Assembly (NCBI GenBank): GCA_946886065.1
Contig: CAMPHU010000158.1
Location: forward strand, 1 to 10,890
Origin: an uncultured Massilia sp.
GTDB lineage: Bacteria; Pseudomonadota; Gammaproteobacteria; Burkholderiales; Burkholderiaceae
Direction of reading: 5' to 3'
Length of the DNA stretch: 10,890 nucleotides
Shown: in pieces, positions 4,033 to 10,890 of the stretch
Numbering within the stretch: the first letter of the stretch is position 1
Layout: each line of letters opens with the position of its first letter
Notes under the pieces: model-generated
What the model was told of the DNA's origin: nothing
Seen by the model: the letters and a program-made list of their open reading frames with translations, nothing else
The model's database searches: none
Made by a program: the position numbers and the translations under genes

Positions 4033-6882
4033 TTGCAAGTCGATTTCCACTCCACTCTCCGATTGTCCTGCTGCGGCGTCCTGGCGCTGGCGGTCGCCAA
4101 TGCCTTCGGCGCCACGCCCACCGTCCAGGGCCAGTCCGGCTATATCAACATGCCCAATGCGTCGGTCGAGACCGACGCCACGTTCTCGCTCGGCTACGCC
4201 TACGACAGTCCTTACGGCAGCCTGTGGGCGACCGTCACCCCGTTGCCTTTCCTGCAGATGACCGGCCGCTACGTGTCGATCACCGGCACGCCGGGCTTTA
4301 CCCGGGAAGAAGGGCAATACGGCAGCGAATACGGCCGCTACAAGGACAAGGTGGTCGATGCCAAGCTGCGCCTGGTGGAAGAGTCGCGCTGGCTGCCCTC
4401 GGTTGCGGTCGGGGCCACCGACCTCCTGGGCACCGGTTTGTTCCGCGGTCACTACATGGTGGCGACCAAGACCTTCGGCAGCGCCCGCAATCTCGAGGCC
4501 AGCATCGGCTACGGCAACCAGCGTCCCGACGGCGTGTTCGGGGGCGTGCGCTGGCGCCCGCAGTCGCTGCCGCGCTGGGCCTTTGTGGCGGAGTACGACG
4601 CCAACGATTATCCGCGCGATTTCCGCGCCGACGAAACCGATGCCGGCAAGCGCCGCAAGGGACCGGCCCTCGCCGTCGAATACCGCTGGGGCTGGCTAGG
4701 CGCCCAGGTCGCACGCCACCGCGACCATTTCAGCGCCAACGCCTACGTCAGCTTCCCGTTCGGCGAGAAGGAATTCATTCCCAAGCTCTACGAGCCGGCG
4801 CCGTTCCAGCAAAAGAACGCCCCCGCGCGCGTCAGCGCCGCCGAGTGGCAGGAAGACAGCCGCCATGGCGCCGCCCTGGTGCAGGCGCTGGTCAAGCAGA
4901 ACTTCCGCAACGTGCGCGTCGAGCTCGACGGCACGACGCTCAAGCTGGCGCTCACCAATAACCGGATCTCCAACCTCGGCCGGGCGGTCGGCCGCGCCAG
5001 CCGCACGGCGCTGGCCTTCGCGCCCACGGGCACTAAGTCGATCCACGTCACGTACACGCGGCTGGAGCAACCGATCGCGACCTACGAGTTCTTCGACCTG
5101 CCGAGCCTGACCGACTATTTCACCGGCCTGATCGACCGTGAACGCTTCCTGCAGACCGTGCTGGTGCGCTACTCGACGCCGGCGGACAAGATCGGCAGCG
5201 ACCAGGACGGCCTGCTGGCCGCGATCCGCGGCGGCGAAGGCGCGCTCGGGGTCCAGGTCGGCGAGGACGGCAACATGATCCAGGTGTCGTCCGAAGACCG
5301 CGAGGCCAACCGCTTCAAGGTGGTGCCGAAGATTTCCTTCTTCTTCAACGACCCGAGCGGTGCGCTGCGCTACGAGACCGCGGCGGCGGCCAACTACGAC
5401 AAGCGCCTTGCCGATGGCCTGTATTTCAACAGCGCATTCAAGCTCAACCTGTTCGAGAACGTCTCGGGCGTCACCCAGCCGTCCAACAGCGTGCTGCCCC
5501 ACGTGCGCACCGACATCGCCGAGTACAAGCGCGGCGGCCGGTTCAAGCTCAACCGTGCGCTGATCAACCAGTACCTGACCCTGGACGAGCACCTGTACGC
5601 CCGTGTGTCGGGCGGCATCTACGAAGAGATGTACCGTGGCGCCGGCGGGCAGGTACTCTACCTGCCCAGAGATTCCCGCTGGGCCGCCGACATGACGATC
5701 GACGCGCTCCAGCAGCGCGACTACAAGGGCTGGTTCGGCAAGCGCGACTACAACACGGTGACGGCGCTGGGCGCCCTGCATTACCGCCTGCCTTACGACA
5801 TCACCGTGACCGGGCGGGCTGGGAAGTTCCTGGCCAAGGACCGCGGCGTGCGCTTCGAATTCAAGCGCCGTTTCCGCTCCGGTGTCGAAATCGGCGCCTG
5901 GTACACCAAGACCGACGGCAAGGACATCACCAATCCCGGCTCGCCGTCCGATCCGTACAACGACAAGGGCGTGTTCCTGTCGATTCCGCTCAACATCATG
6001 CTGCCGGCCGACAGCCAGGCCAGCGCCGGCTTTGCCCTGTCCCCCTGGACCCGCGACGTCGGCCAGATGGTGGCCAGCCCCGGCGACCTGTACGAGCTGT
6101 TCGAGGACCCGCGCCGCGACCTGAGCGCCTACGACGGCCTCGGCAACTTCGGCGAGCGCCGCGACGAGCAGAAGCTGGATGTCATCACCCAGCCGGTGCG
6201 CCCCTTGCCGAGCGCCTGGCCGGCCTTCCGCTGGCGCCTGGAACAGTCGGTGTCGAACACGCCGACCCTGCCGCAGTGGGCGGGTGGCGCGCTGCTGGGC
6301 GGCGGCGCCATCCTGGCTGGAGCGGCCCTCGACAAGCCGGTCGACCGCCTGGTCAGGAAGCATGCGGATTCGCGTGCGGCGAATGCCTATGGCAACGTCG
6401 GCAAGGCCATGCCCTGGCTGCTGGCCGGTGCGGCCGGCTCGGCGATCGCCTTCGGCGACGACCGCATGCAGAACATGGGCATCATTTCGCTCCAGTCGAT
6501 CGCCGGCGCCGCCGGCGTGTCGATGGCTACCAAGCGCCTGGTCGGCCGCGCCCGTCCCTACGAGGAGCGCGGCGCCTTCAGCAGTTCCGGCAAGCGCTCG
6601 GACGCGTCCTTCCCCTCGAACCATGCGGCGGTGGCCTTCGCGGCGGTGACGCCTTTCGCCCAGGAATACGACGCGCCCTGGCTGTACGGCCTGGCGGCGG
6701 TCGGCGCCATGGGCCGCGTGGCGGACCGCCAGCATTGGGTGTCGGATGTTGTCGGCGGCGGTCTGGTCGGGTATGCGATCGGCAGCTGGCTGTGGCAGGC
6801 CCAGCGCGAGGAACCGCGCTCGCGTCTGGCGATCATGCCAGGAAGGAATGAGCTCAGCGTGAGCTGGAGCACCTCGTACTGA
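4033..6882 (+). CDS. YjbH-domain exported protein fused to a C-terminal PAP2 phosphatase
   Basis: This is a large envelope protein, probably acting in export or trimming of a polysaccharide. The frame is open from TTG 3994 (962 residues; numbering here uses that start). No ATG precedes the mature protein, so TTG 4033 is taken, with TTG 3994 and 4063 as alternatives. A signal peptide (TLRLSCCGVLALAVANAFGA) ends near residue 40. The YjbH domain runs from about 48 to 710, with SGYINMPNASVET, YKDKVVDAKLRLVEES, GATDLLGTGLFRGHYM and a C-terminal WTRDVGQM...LYELFEDPR segment. A Pro-rich linker leads to a PAP2 domain (about 762-935). All three phosphatase motifs are present: KRLVGRARP (847-855), PSNHA (874-878) and R908-x5-H914-x3-D918. 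E. coli YjbH is a stand-alone protein of about 700 residues, so the extra domain is notable. The last residues, ELSVSWSTSY, alternate like an outer-membrane beta strand. The domains are confident; the combined function is inferred. Confidence 0.85.
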   Translation: MQVDFHSTLRLSCCGVLALAVANAFGATPTVQGQSGYINMPNASVETDATFSLGYAYDSPYGSLWATVTPLPFLQMTGRYVSITGTPGFTREEGQYGSEYGRYKDKVVDAKLRLVEESRWLPSVAVGATDLLGTGLFRGHYMVATKTFGSARNLEASIGYGNQRPDGVFGGVRWRPQSLPRWAFVAEYDANDYPRDFRADETDAGKRRKGPALAVEYRWGWLGAQVARHRDHFSANAYVSFPFGEKEFIPKLYEPAPFQQKNAPARVSAAEWQEDSRHGAALVQALVKQNFRNVRVELDGTTLKLALTNNRISNLGRAVGRASRTALAFAPTGTKSIHVTYTRLEQPIATYEFFDLPSLTDYFTGLIDRERFLQTVLVRYSTPADKIGSDQDGLLAAIRGGEGALGVQVGEDGNMIQVSSEDREANRFKVVPKISFFFNDPSGALRYETAAAANYDKRLADGLYFNSAFKLNLFENVSGVTQPSNSVLPHVRTDIAEYKRGGRFKLNRALINQYLTLDEHLYARVSGGIYEEMYRGAGGQVLYLPRDSRWAADMTIDALQQRDYKGWFGKRDYNTVTALGALHYRLPYDITVTGRAGKFLAKDRGVRFEFKRRFRSGVEIGAWYTKTDGKDITNPGSPSDPYNDKGVFLSIPLNIMLPADSQASAGFALSPWTRDVGQMVASPGDLYELFEDPRRDLSAYDGLGNFGERRDEQKLDVITQPVRPLPSAWPAFRWRLEQSVSNTPTLPQWAGGALLGGGAILAGAALDKPVDRLVRKHADSRAANAYGNVGKAMPWLLAGAAGSAIAFGDDRMQNMGIISLQSIAGAAGVSMATKRLVGRARPYEERGAFSSSGKRSDASFPSNHAAVAFAAVTPFAQEYDAPWLYGLAAVGAMGRVADRQHWVSDVVGGGLVGYAIGSWLWQAQREEPRSRLAIMPGRNELSVSWSTSY

Positions 6883-6886
6883 TCAG

Positions 6887-6915
6887 CCGGCCGCTTCGTG
6901 CGGCCGGTTTTCTTT
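6887..6915 (+). terminator. Rho-independent terminator of the YjbH-PAP2 gene
   Basis: CCGGCCGC-TTCGT-GCGGCCGG is a perfect 8-bp GC-rich stem at 6887-6907, followed by TTTTCTTT. It starts four bases after the TGA at 6880-6882, a textbook intrinsic terminator for the plus-strand gene. Confidence 0.9.
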
Positions 6916-6949
6916 GCAGGGGCCGCGGCATGCGCCAGCCGGTACCCGC

Positions 6950-6982
6950 AAAATAAAACTGGCCGCGATTGCGGCCAGTTTT
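6950..6982 (-). terminator. Bidirectional rho-independent terminator between convergent genes
   Basis: AAAACTGGCCGC-GATT-GCGGCCAGTTTT at 6955-6982 is a perfect 12-bp stem flanked by A-runs on the left and T-runs on the right. Read on the minus strand it ends in TTTTATTTT (6950-6958), which suits the small gene at 7015-7284, whose stop lies 32 bases away. It can also stop any plus-strand read-through past 6915. Confidence 0.88.
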
Positions 6983-7014
6983 CCATTGTCGCGAGCGCCT
7001 TGCGGCGCCAGGGA

Positions 7015-7284
7015 TCAGTGGTGGGTGGTAGCAGCGTGGCTGGTGCTCGAATCGCTGTCAGCTGCAGCGATTGCAACGCCGGCGACGACTGCGCCGATAG
7101 CGACCATTGCGCCGACCGACAGACCGGTGCCAGCAACGCCGGTGGCGGTGGTGGTGGTGGTCGTGGTGGTCGCGGTTGCCGGTGCGGTGGTCGACTGGGT
7201 CGCGGTGGTGTCGGTGGTGGTCTGAGCGAACACCTGGGCCGACATCAGGCTCAGGATAGCGGTCGTAGCGAGGAGCTTCTTCAT
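7015..7284 (-). CDS. Small secreted Thr-rich protein, YjbE/GfcA-like
   Basis: The ATG at 7284 is chosen over an upstream in-frame ATG at 7338 because it follows an AAGGA Shine-Dalgarno by about seven bases and opens directly into a signal peptide, MKKLLATTAILSLMSAQVFA, cleaved before Gln21. The 89-residue product then has a Thr/Ala-rich stretch (21-48, with eight Thr in a row at 39-46). A Gly/Ala/Val-rich hydrophobic segment follows (about 50-75, GLSVGAMVAIGAVVAGVAIAA), then a short polar tail ending in HH. This layout (signal peptide, Thr-rich part, short apolar segment) resembles YjbE and GfcA, the small first gene products of the yjbEFGH and gfc polysaccharide operons. It lies tail to tail with a YjbH-domain gene. 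The resemblance is in composition and context; I cannot show homology. It has its own promoter and terminator and is probably a single-gene transcript. Confidence 0.75.
   Translation of the reverse strand: MKKLLATTAILSLMSAQVFAQTTTDTTATQSTTAPATATTTTTTTTATGVAGTGLSVGAMVAIGAVVAGVAIAAADSDSSTSHAATTHH
7147..7170 (-). repeat. Threonine-codon tract (eight codons, mostly ACC)
   Basis: On the minus strand eight consecutive Thr codons occur, seven ACC and one ACG, within a longer GGT/GTC-rich stretch (about 7138-7225). It encodes the poly-Thr part of the small secreted protein. Triplet repeats can change length without breaking the frame, so this tract may vary between strains. Confidence 0.7.
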
Positions 7285-7341
7285 TGTAGATCCTTTGTTC
7301 AAAGTGACGGTATGTCCGTATGGTGCATTAACTGCCACAGC

Positions 7342-7370
7342 ATTATAGCAACGAAAAGTTGAGTTGTATT
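7342..7370 (-). promoter_or_regulatory. Predicted sigma-70 promoter of the small Thr-rich gene
   Basis: On the minus strand a perfect TATAAT lies at 7347-7342, with a weak -35 (AATACA, 7370-7365) 17 bases upstream. Transcription would start near 7335, leaving a leader of about 50 bases before ATG 7284. That leader contains a small ACGG/CCGT dyad at 7307-7319. Confidence 0.55.
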
Positions 7371-7558
7371 AATCTGCAAATGCAAAAGCATCAAAACTTG
7401 TCACAAAATTGTATATATGCACATCAAGTGCAGGCATTATCTTTATGTTATGCGTTTACTCCGCGGCCTAAATAACGGGACCTTTCTCCGCCTACTCCGA
7501 ATATAGATTCTTGGAAATTCCAGCGATAATCCTGTCTCGACAGATTATTTGCAGGCCC

Positions 7559-7563
7559 AGGAG
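7559..7563 (+). promoter_or_regulatory. Ribosome binding site of flhB
   Basis: AGGAG at 7559-7563 lies five bases before ATG 7569 and fixes this start. The rest of the gap 7371-7558 is AT-rich with a 5-bp dyad (TGCAC/GTGCA, 7418-7432) and an 11-bp near-palindrome TGGAAATTCCA at 7512-7522. No unambiguous flhB promoter is seen. Confidence 0.7.
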
Positions 7564-7568
7564 CATAG

Positions 7569-8765
7569 ATGGCGGACGACAGCGACGCGGAACGCACCGA
7601 ACCAGCGTCACCCAGGCGGTTAGAAAAAGCGCGCGAGGACGGCGACGTTCCCCGCTCGCGCGAGATCGCCACCTTCACCGTCCTGATGACCGCCGGCGCC
7701 TGCCTGTGGATGTTCGGCGGCTCGCTGGTCGGCCGCCTCGGCGCCGCCCTGCAATCCGGCCTCTCGCTCGACCGCGAGCAGGTCTACAACCCCGATATCC
7801 TGCTCGAACGCATCCTCAACGACGTGGTCGGCGTGCTGCTGGCCTGCCTGCCGATCGCCGGCGCGATCATGCTGGTGGCCCTGGTCTCGCCGCTGCTCAT
7901 CGGCGGCTGGCTGTTCTCCTCCAAGGCCTTCATGCCCAACTTCATGAAGCTGAACCCAATCAAGGGCATCGGCAACATGTTCTCGACTAATTCCCTGATC
8001 GAACTGCTGAAGGCGGTCGCCAAGACCGTGCTGGTCGGGGCGGTCGCCTGGGTCGTCATCATGGGCCAGAAGGAAGCGATGCTGGGCCTGGCGGTCGAGC
8101 CGCTGAACGCCGGCAGCGCCCACGCCGGCGCGATGATCGCCAAGGCCTTCCTGTTCATGGTCGGCGCGCTGGGCGTGGTGGCCCTGATCGACGGCCCCTA
8201 CCAGCTCTGGCACTACCACGACAAGATGAAGATGACGCGCCAGGAGATGATCCAGGAGCACAAGGAATCGGACGGCAACCCGCAAATCAAGGGCAAGATC
8301 CGCCAGATGCAGCGCGAGATGGCGCGCGGCCGCATGATGCAGAACGTGCCGACCGCCGACGTGATCGTCACCAACCCGACCCACTACGCCGTGGCCCTGA
8401 AATACGCCGACGGCCAGAAGGGCGCGCCGCGCGTGGTCGCCAAGGGCGTGGACGAGGTCGCCGCAAAGATCCGCGAACTGGGCGGCGAGCACAAGATCCC
8501 GCTGCTGGAAGCGCCGGCCCTGGCCCGTGCGCTGTACAAGCACACCGACATCGACGAAGAGATCCCCGAGAAACTGTACTCGGCCGTGGCCGAAGTGCTG
8601 GCCTACGTCTACCAGCTGCGCGCCTACAAGAAGGGCGACGGCGCCTACCCGGACCGCCCGGGCAAGCTGGCCGTGCCGCCGGAGATGGACCCGCACGACC
8701 CGGCGTTCCAGGCGTTCCGCCAGCGTCCGTCGCGCCCCGATTCGAATAATGGAGTGATGCAATGA
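7569..8765 (+). CDS. flhB: Flagellar type III export apparatus protein FlhB
   Basis: FlhB is an inner-membrane component of the flagellar export gate. Its cytoplasmic domain switches export from rod/hook-type to filament-type substrates after self-cleavage. The 398-residue protein begins with the family N-terminus (ERTEPASPRRLEKAREDG, then PRSREIATF). Four hydrophobic segments follow within about residues 33-215, then the conserved DKMKMTRQEMIQEHKESDG linker and QIKGKIRQMQRE. The autocleavage site NPTH is intact at 269-272 (VIVTNPTHYAVALKY), the same numbering as in enterobacterial FlhB. The C-terminal cytoplasmic domain continues to PLLEAPALARALYKHTDIDEEIPE, followed by a Pro-rich tail. The start is fixed by AGGAG five bases upstream. 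The stop overlaps the flhA start as ATGA (8762-8765), so the two are translationally coupled. The gene appears complete and ordinary. Upstream lies a 284-bp gap shared with a divergent small gene. Confidence 0.97.
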   Translation: MADDSDAERTEPASPRRLEKAREDGDVPRSREIATFTVLMTAGACLWMFGGSLVGRLGAALQSGLSLDREQVYNPDILLERILNDVVGVLLACLPIAGAIMLVALVSPLLIGGWLFSSKAFMPNFMKLNPIKGIGNMFSTNSLIELLKAVAKTVLVGAVAWVVIMGQKEAMLGLAVEPLNAGSAHAGAMIAKAFLFMVGALGVVALIDGPYQLWHYHDKMKMTRQEMIQEHKESDGNPQIKGKIRQMQREMARGRMMQNVPTADVIVTNPTHYAVALKYADGQKGAPRVVAKGVDEVAAKIRELGGEHKIPLLEAPALARALYKHTDIDEEIPEKLYSAVAEVLAYVYQLRAYKKGDGAYPDRPGKLAVPPEMDPHDPAFQAFRQRPSRPDSNNGVMQ

Positions 8766-10873
8766 ACAGCCTGAAACTGCCCGGGTGGCTGAACGGCCTC
8801 GGCAACCGCGGCGGCAAGGCGCTGGCCGCGCCTGTCCTGATCATCCTGCTGCTGGCGATGATGATCCTGCCGCTGCCGGCCTTCATCCTCGACGTCTTCT
8901 TCACCTTCAACATCGCGCTGTCGGTGATCGTGCTGCTGACCGCGCTGTATACGGTCAAGCCGCTCGACTTCATCGCCTTCCCGGCGATCCTGCTGGTGAC
9001 CACCATGCTGCGCCTGGCGCTCAATGTCGCCTCGACGCGCATTGTGCTGACCGAAGGCCACACGGGCGGTGCGGCGGCCGGCAAGGTGGTCGAAGCCTTC
9101 GGCCACTTCCTGATCGGCGGCAACTATACGGTCGGTATCGTCGTGTTCGTCATCCTGACCATCATCAACTTCAGCGTCGTCACCAAGGGCGCGGGCCGTA
9201 TCGCCGAAGTCGGCGCGCGCTTCGCCCTGGATGCGATGCCGGGCAAGCAGATGGCGATCGACGCCGACCTGAACGCCGGCCTGATCGGCGAAGCCGAGGC
9301 GCGCGCGCGCCGGGCGGAAGTGGGGCAGGAGGCCGAGTTCTACGGCGCCATGGACGGTGCGTCCAAGTACGTGAAGGGCGATGCGGTCGCCGGCATCCTG
9401 ATCACCCTGATCAACGTGATCGGCGGCCTGATCGTCGGCGTGGTCCAGCACGACATGGCGGTCGGCGACGCCGCCACCACCTATACGCTGCTGGCGATCG
9501 GCGACGGCCTGGTGGCCCAGCTGCCTTCCCTGATCATCTCGATCGCCGCCGGTATGGTCGTGTCGCGCGTGGCGACCGACCAGGACATCAGCTCCCAGCT
9601 CACCACCCAGCTGCTGGCCCGTCCGGAAACCCTGTACATCACCGGCGGCATCATCTTCGGCCTGGGCCTGATCCCGGGCATGCCGACCCTGGTGTTCCTG
9701 CTGCTGGGCGGCGCGCTGCTGGGCGGGGGCTACCTGCTGTCCAAGCGCGCCAGGCAAAAGCCGGCCCAGGAAGCGGCGGCGGCCGCGGCCGACCAGGCCG
9801 CGGCGGCGACCCAGGCCCCGGCCGAGTCCGAGGAAGCGACCTGGCAGGACGTGATGCCGGTCGACACCCTGGGCCTGGAAGTGGGCTACCGCCTGATTCC
9901 GCTGGTCGACAAGACCCAGGGCGGCGAACTGCTCAAGCGCATCAAGGGCATCCGCAAGAAGTTCGCCCAGGAAGTCGGTTTCCTGGCGCCGCCGGTGCAC
10001 ATCCGCGACAACCTCGAGCTCAAGCCCTCGGGCTACCGCATCACGCTCAAGGGCGTCGAAGTGGGCGCGGGCGAGGCCATGAACGGCCAGTTCCTGGCGA
10101 TCAACCCGGGCATGGCGAGCGGCACCCTGCCGGGCCTGGTGACGGTCGATCCGGCCTTCGGCCTGCCGGCCATCTGGATCGACGCCGGGCTGCGCGACGA
10201 GGCGCAGAGCATGGGCTATACCGTGGTCGACGCCGGCACCGTGGTGGCGACCCACCTGAACCACCTGATCACGACCCACGCCTCGGAATTGCTGGGCCGC
10301 ATGGAAGTGCAGGCGCTGCTCGACCACCTGGGCAAGGACACCCCGAAACTGGTCGAGGACCTGGTGCCGAAGATGATGCCGCTGTCGACCCTGCAGAAGG
10401 TGCTGCAGAACCTGCTGGTGGAAGGCGTGCACATCCGCGACATGCGCACCATCATCGAGGCGCTGTCCGAGTACGCGGGCCAGACCCAGGATCCGGCCGA
10501 GCTGACCGCGATGGTGCGGGTGGCGCTGGGCCGCGCGATCGTGCAACAGCTGTTCCCGGGCGCCAGCGAGCTGTCGGTGATGACCCTGGATAACCGCCTC
10601 GAGCGCCTGCTGATGGGCGCCATGAGCGCCGGCGGCGACGGCACCGGCATCGAGCCGGGCCTGGCCGACACCATCGCCCAGCAGGCGGCCCAGGCCGCCC
10701 AGCAGCAGGAACAGATGGGCCTGACCCCGGTGCTGCTGGTGCCGGCCCCGCTGCGCGTGCTGCTGTCGCGCTTCCTGCGCCGCGCCGTGCCGCAGTTGAA
10801 GGTGCTGTCGCATAACGAGGTTCCCGAGTCGAAAACGATCCGGGTGACAAGCCTGGTGGGCGCGCAGATGTAA
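8762..10873 (+). CDS. flhA: Flagellar type III export apparatus protein FlhA
   Basis: FlhA forms the nonameric ring of the flagellar export gate. Its membrane part takes part in proton-driven export and its large cytoplasmic domain docks substrate-chaperone complexes. The 703-residue protein has the expected eight or so transmembrane segments in residues 20-325. The FHIPEP-family signature RIAEVGARFALDAMPGKQ continues to MAIDAD (146-169), and RLALNVASTRIVLTEGHTGG lies at 84-103. Asp207 lies in VKGDAVAG, near the conserved proton-channel Asp. An Ala/Gln/Glu-rich linker (about 332-358) joins the membrane part to the cytoplasmic domain, which continues through GLEVGYRLIPLVD and ends at TAA 10871-10873. 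GGAG at 8751-8754 lies seven bases before the ATG, within the flhB end. Slightly longer than the E. coli protein, mainly in the linker. Only 17 bases follow, so a downstream flhF, usual in this group, would be outside the window. Confidence 0.97.
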   Translation: MNSLKLPGWLNGLGNRGGKALAAPVLIILLLAMMILPLPAFILDVFFTFNIALSVIVLLTALYTVKPLDFIAFPAILLVTTMLRLALNVASTRIVLTEGHTGGAAAGKVVEAFGHFLIGGNYTVGIVVFVILTIINFSVVTKGAGRIAEVGARFALDAMPGKQMAIDADLNAGLIGEAEARARRAEVGQEAEFYGAMDGASKYVKGDAVAGILITLINVIGGLIVGVVQHDMAVGDAATTYTLLAIGDGLVAQLPSLIISIAAGMVVSRVATDQDISSQLTTQLLARPETLYITGGIIFGLGLIPGMPTLVFLLLGGALLGGGYLLSKRARQKPAQEAAAAAADQAAAATQAPAESEEATWQDVMPVDTLGLEVGYRLIPLVDKTQGGELLKRIKGIRKKFAQEVGFLAPPVHIRDNLELKPSGYRITLKGVEVGAGEAMNGQFLAINPGMASGTLPGLVTVDPAFGLPAIWIDAGLRDEAQSMGYTVVDAGTVVATHLNHLITTHASELLGRMEVQALLDHLGKDTPKLVEDLVPKMMPLSTLQKVLQNLLVEGVHIRDMRTIIEALSEYAGQTQDPAELTAMVRVALGRAIVQQLFPGASELSVMTLDNRLERLLMGAMSAGGDGTGIEPGLADTIAQQAAQAAQQQEQMGLTPVLLVPAPLRVLLSRFLRRAVPQLKVLSHNEVPESKTIRVTSLVGAQM

Positions 10874-10890
10874 GCGCCCGGGACGGGCAG

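Noticed and set aside
4696..6735. Long minus-strand open frame opposite the YjbH-PAP2 gene
   Set aside because: Low-complexity antisense translation with no recognisable domain, lying fully under a well-supported plus-strand gene.
7138..7225. GGT/GTC-rich stretch as a minisatellite or CRISPR-like repeat
   Set aside because: There are no regular repeat-spacer units. It is explained by Thr/Ala codons of the minus-strand gene.
6898..7362. Plus-strand open frame across the terminators and the small Thr-rich gene
   Set aside because: It crosses two strong terminators and encodes Gly/Arg low complexity. The minus strand has a Shine-Dalgarno, signal peptide, promoter and terminator.
8785..10593. 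Plus-strand +1-frame open reading frame inside flhA
   Set aside because: Arg/Gly/Pro/Asp-rich translation, which is typical of an alternative frame of high-GC coding DNA, with no start signal of its own.
8645..10813. Very long minus-strand open frame opposite flhA and the flhB end
   Set aside because: Its His/Gln/Arg/Gly-rich translation is the usual antisense shadow of a GC-rich gene, and flhA on the plus strand has complete family motifs.

Overview
The window comes from a high-GC Gram-negative bacterium. Outer-membrane polysaccharide genes, codons strongly biased to G/C in the third position, and an flhB-flhA pair followed by a window edge where flhF would be expected suggest a betaproteobacterium of the Burkholderiales. 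An Oxalobacteraceae member such as Massilia, Duganella or Janthinobacterium is my best guess. This is inferred from protein flavour and gene order, not from a database match.

Positions 1-3935 are the end of a surface-polysaccharide (O-antigen or exopolysaccharide) cluster. A 5'-truncated UDP-sugar 2-epimerase of the FnlC/WbjD/CapG type is followed with overlaps by a WbuB-like glycosyltransferase and the cupin WbuC, the order known from N-acetyl-L-fucosamine (L-FucNAc) loci. An AT-rich 219-bp gap with an extended -10 promoter then precedes a polytopic WecA/WbpL-like sugar-phosphate transferase, the kind of enzyme that loads the first sugar onto undecaprenyl phosphate. The wbuB reading frame runs 104 bases into wbuC. 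A one-base change in an A7 run would instead give a clean ATGA stop/start junction, so this gene end looks frameshifted.

Positions about 4033-6882 encode one large exported protein that joins a YjbH-type outer-membrane domain (the yjbEFGH and gfc exopolysaccharide/capsule family) to a C-terminal PAP2 phosphatase domain with all its catalytic motifs. Its C-terminus resembles a beta-barrel targeting signal. It ends at a strong terminator and faces, tail to tail, a small secreted Thr-rich protein that resembles YjbE/GfcA. Together they look like a modified Yjb/Gfc polysaccharide-export module beside the sugar assembly genes.

Positions 7569-10873 are flhB and flhA, the membrane core of the flagellar type III export apparatus. 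They overlap by 4 bases and appear intact. The 284-bp gap at 7285-7568 separates them from the divergent small gene and carries that gene's promoter and the flhB ribosome binding site. No tRNA, rRNA, CRISPR array or insertion sequence was seen.
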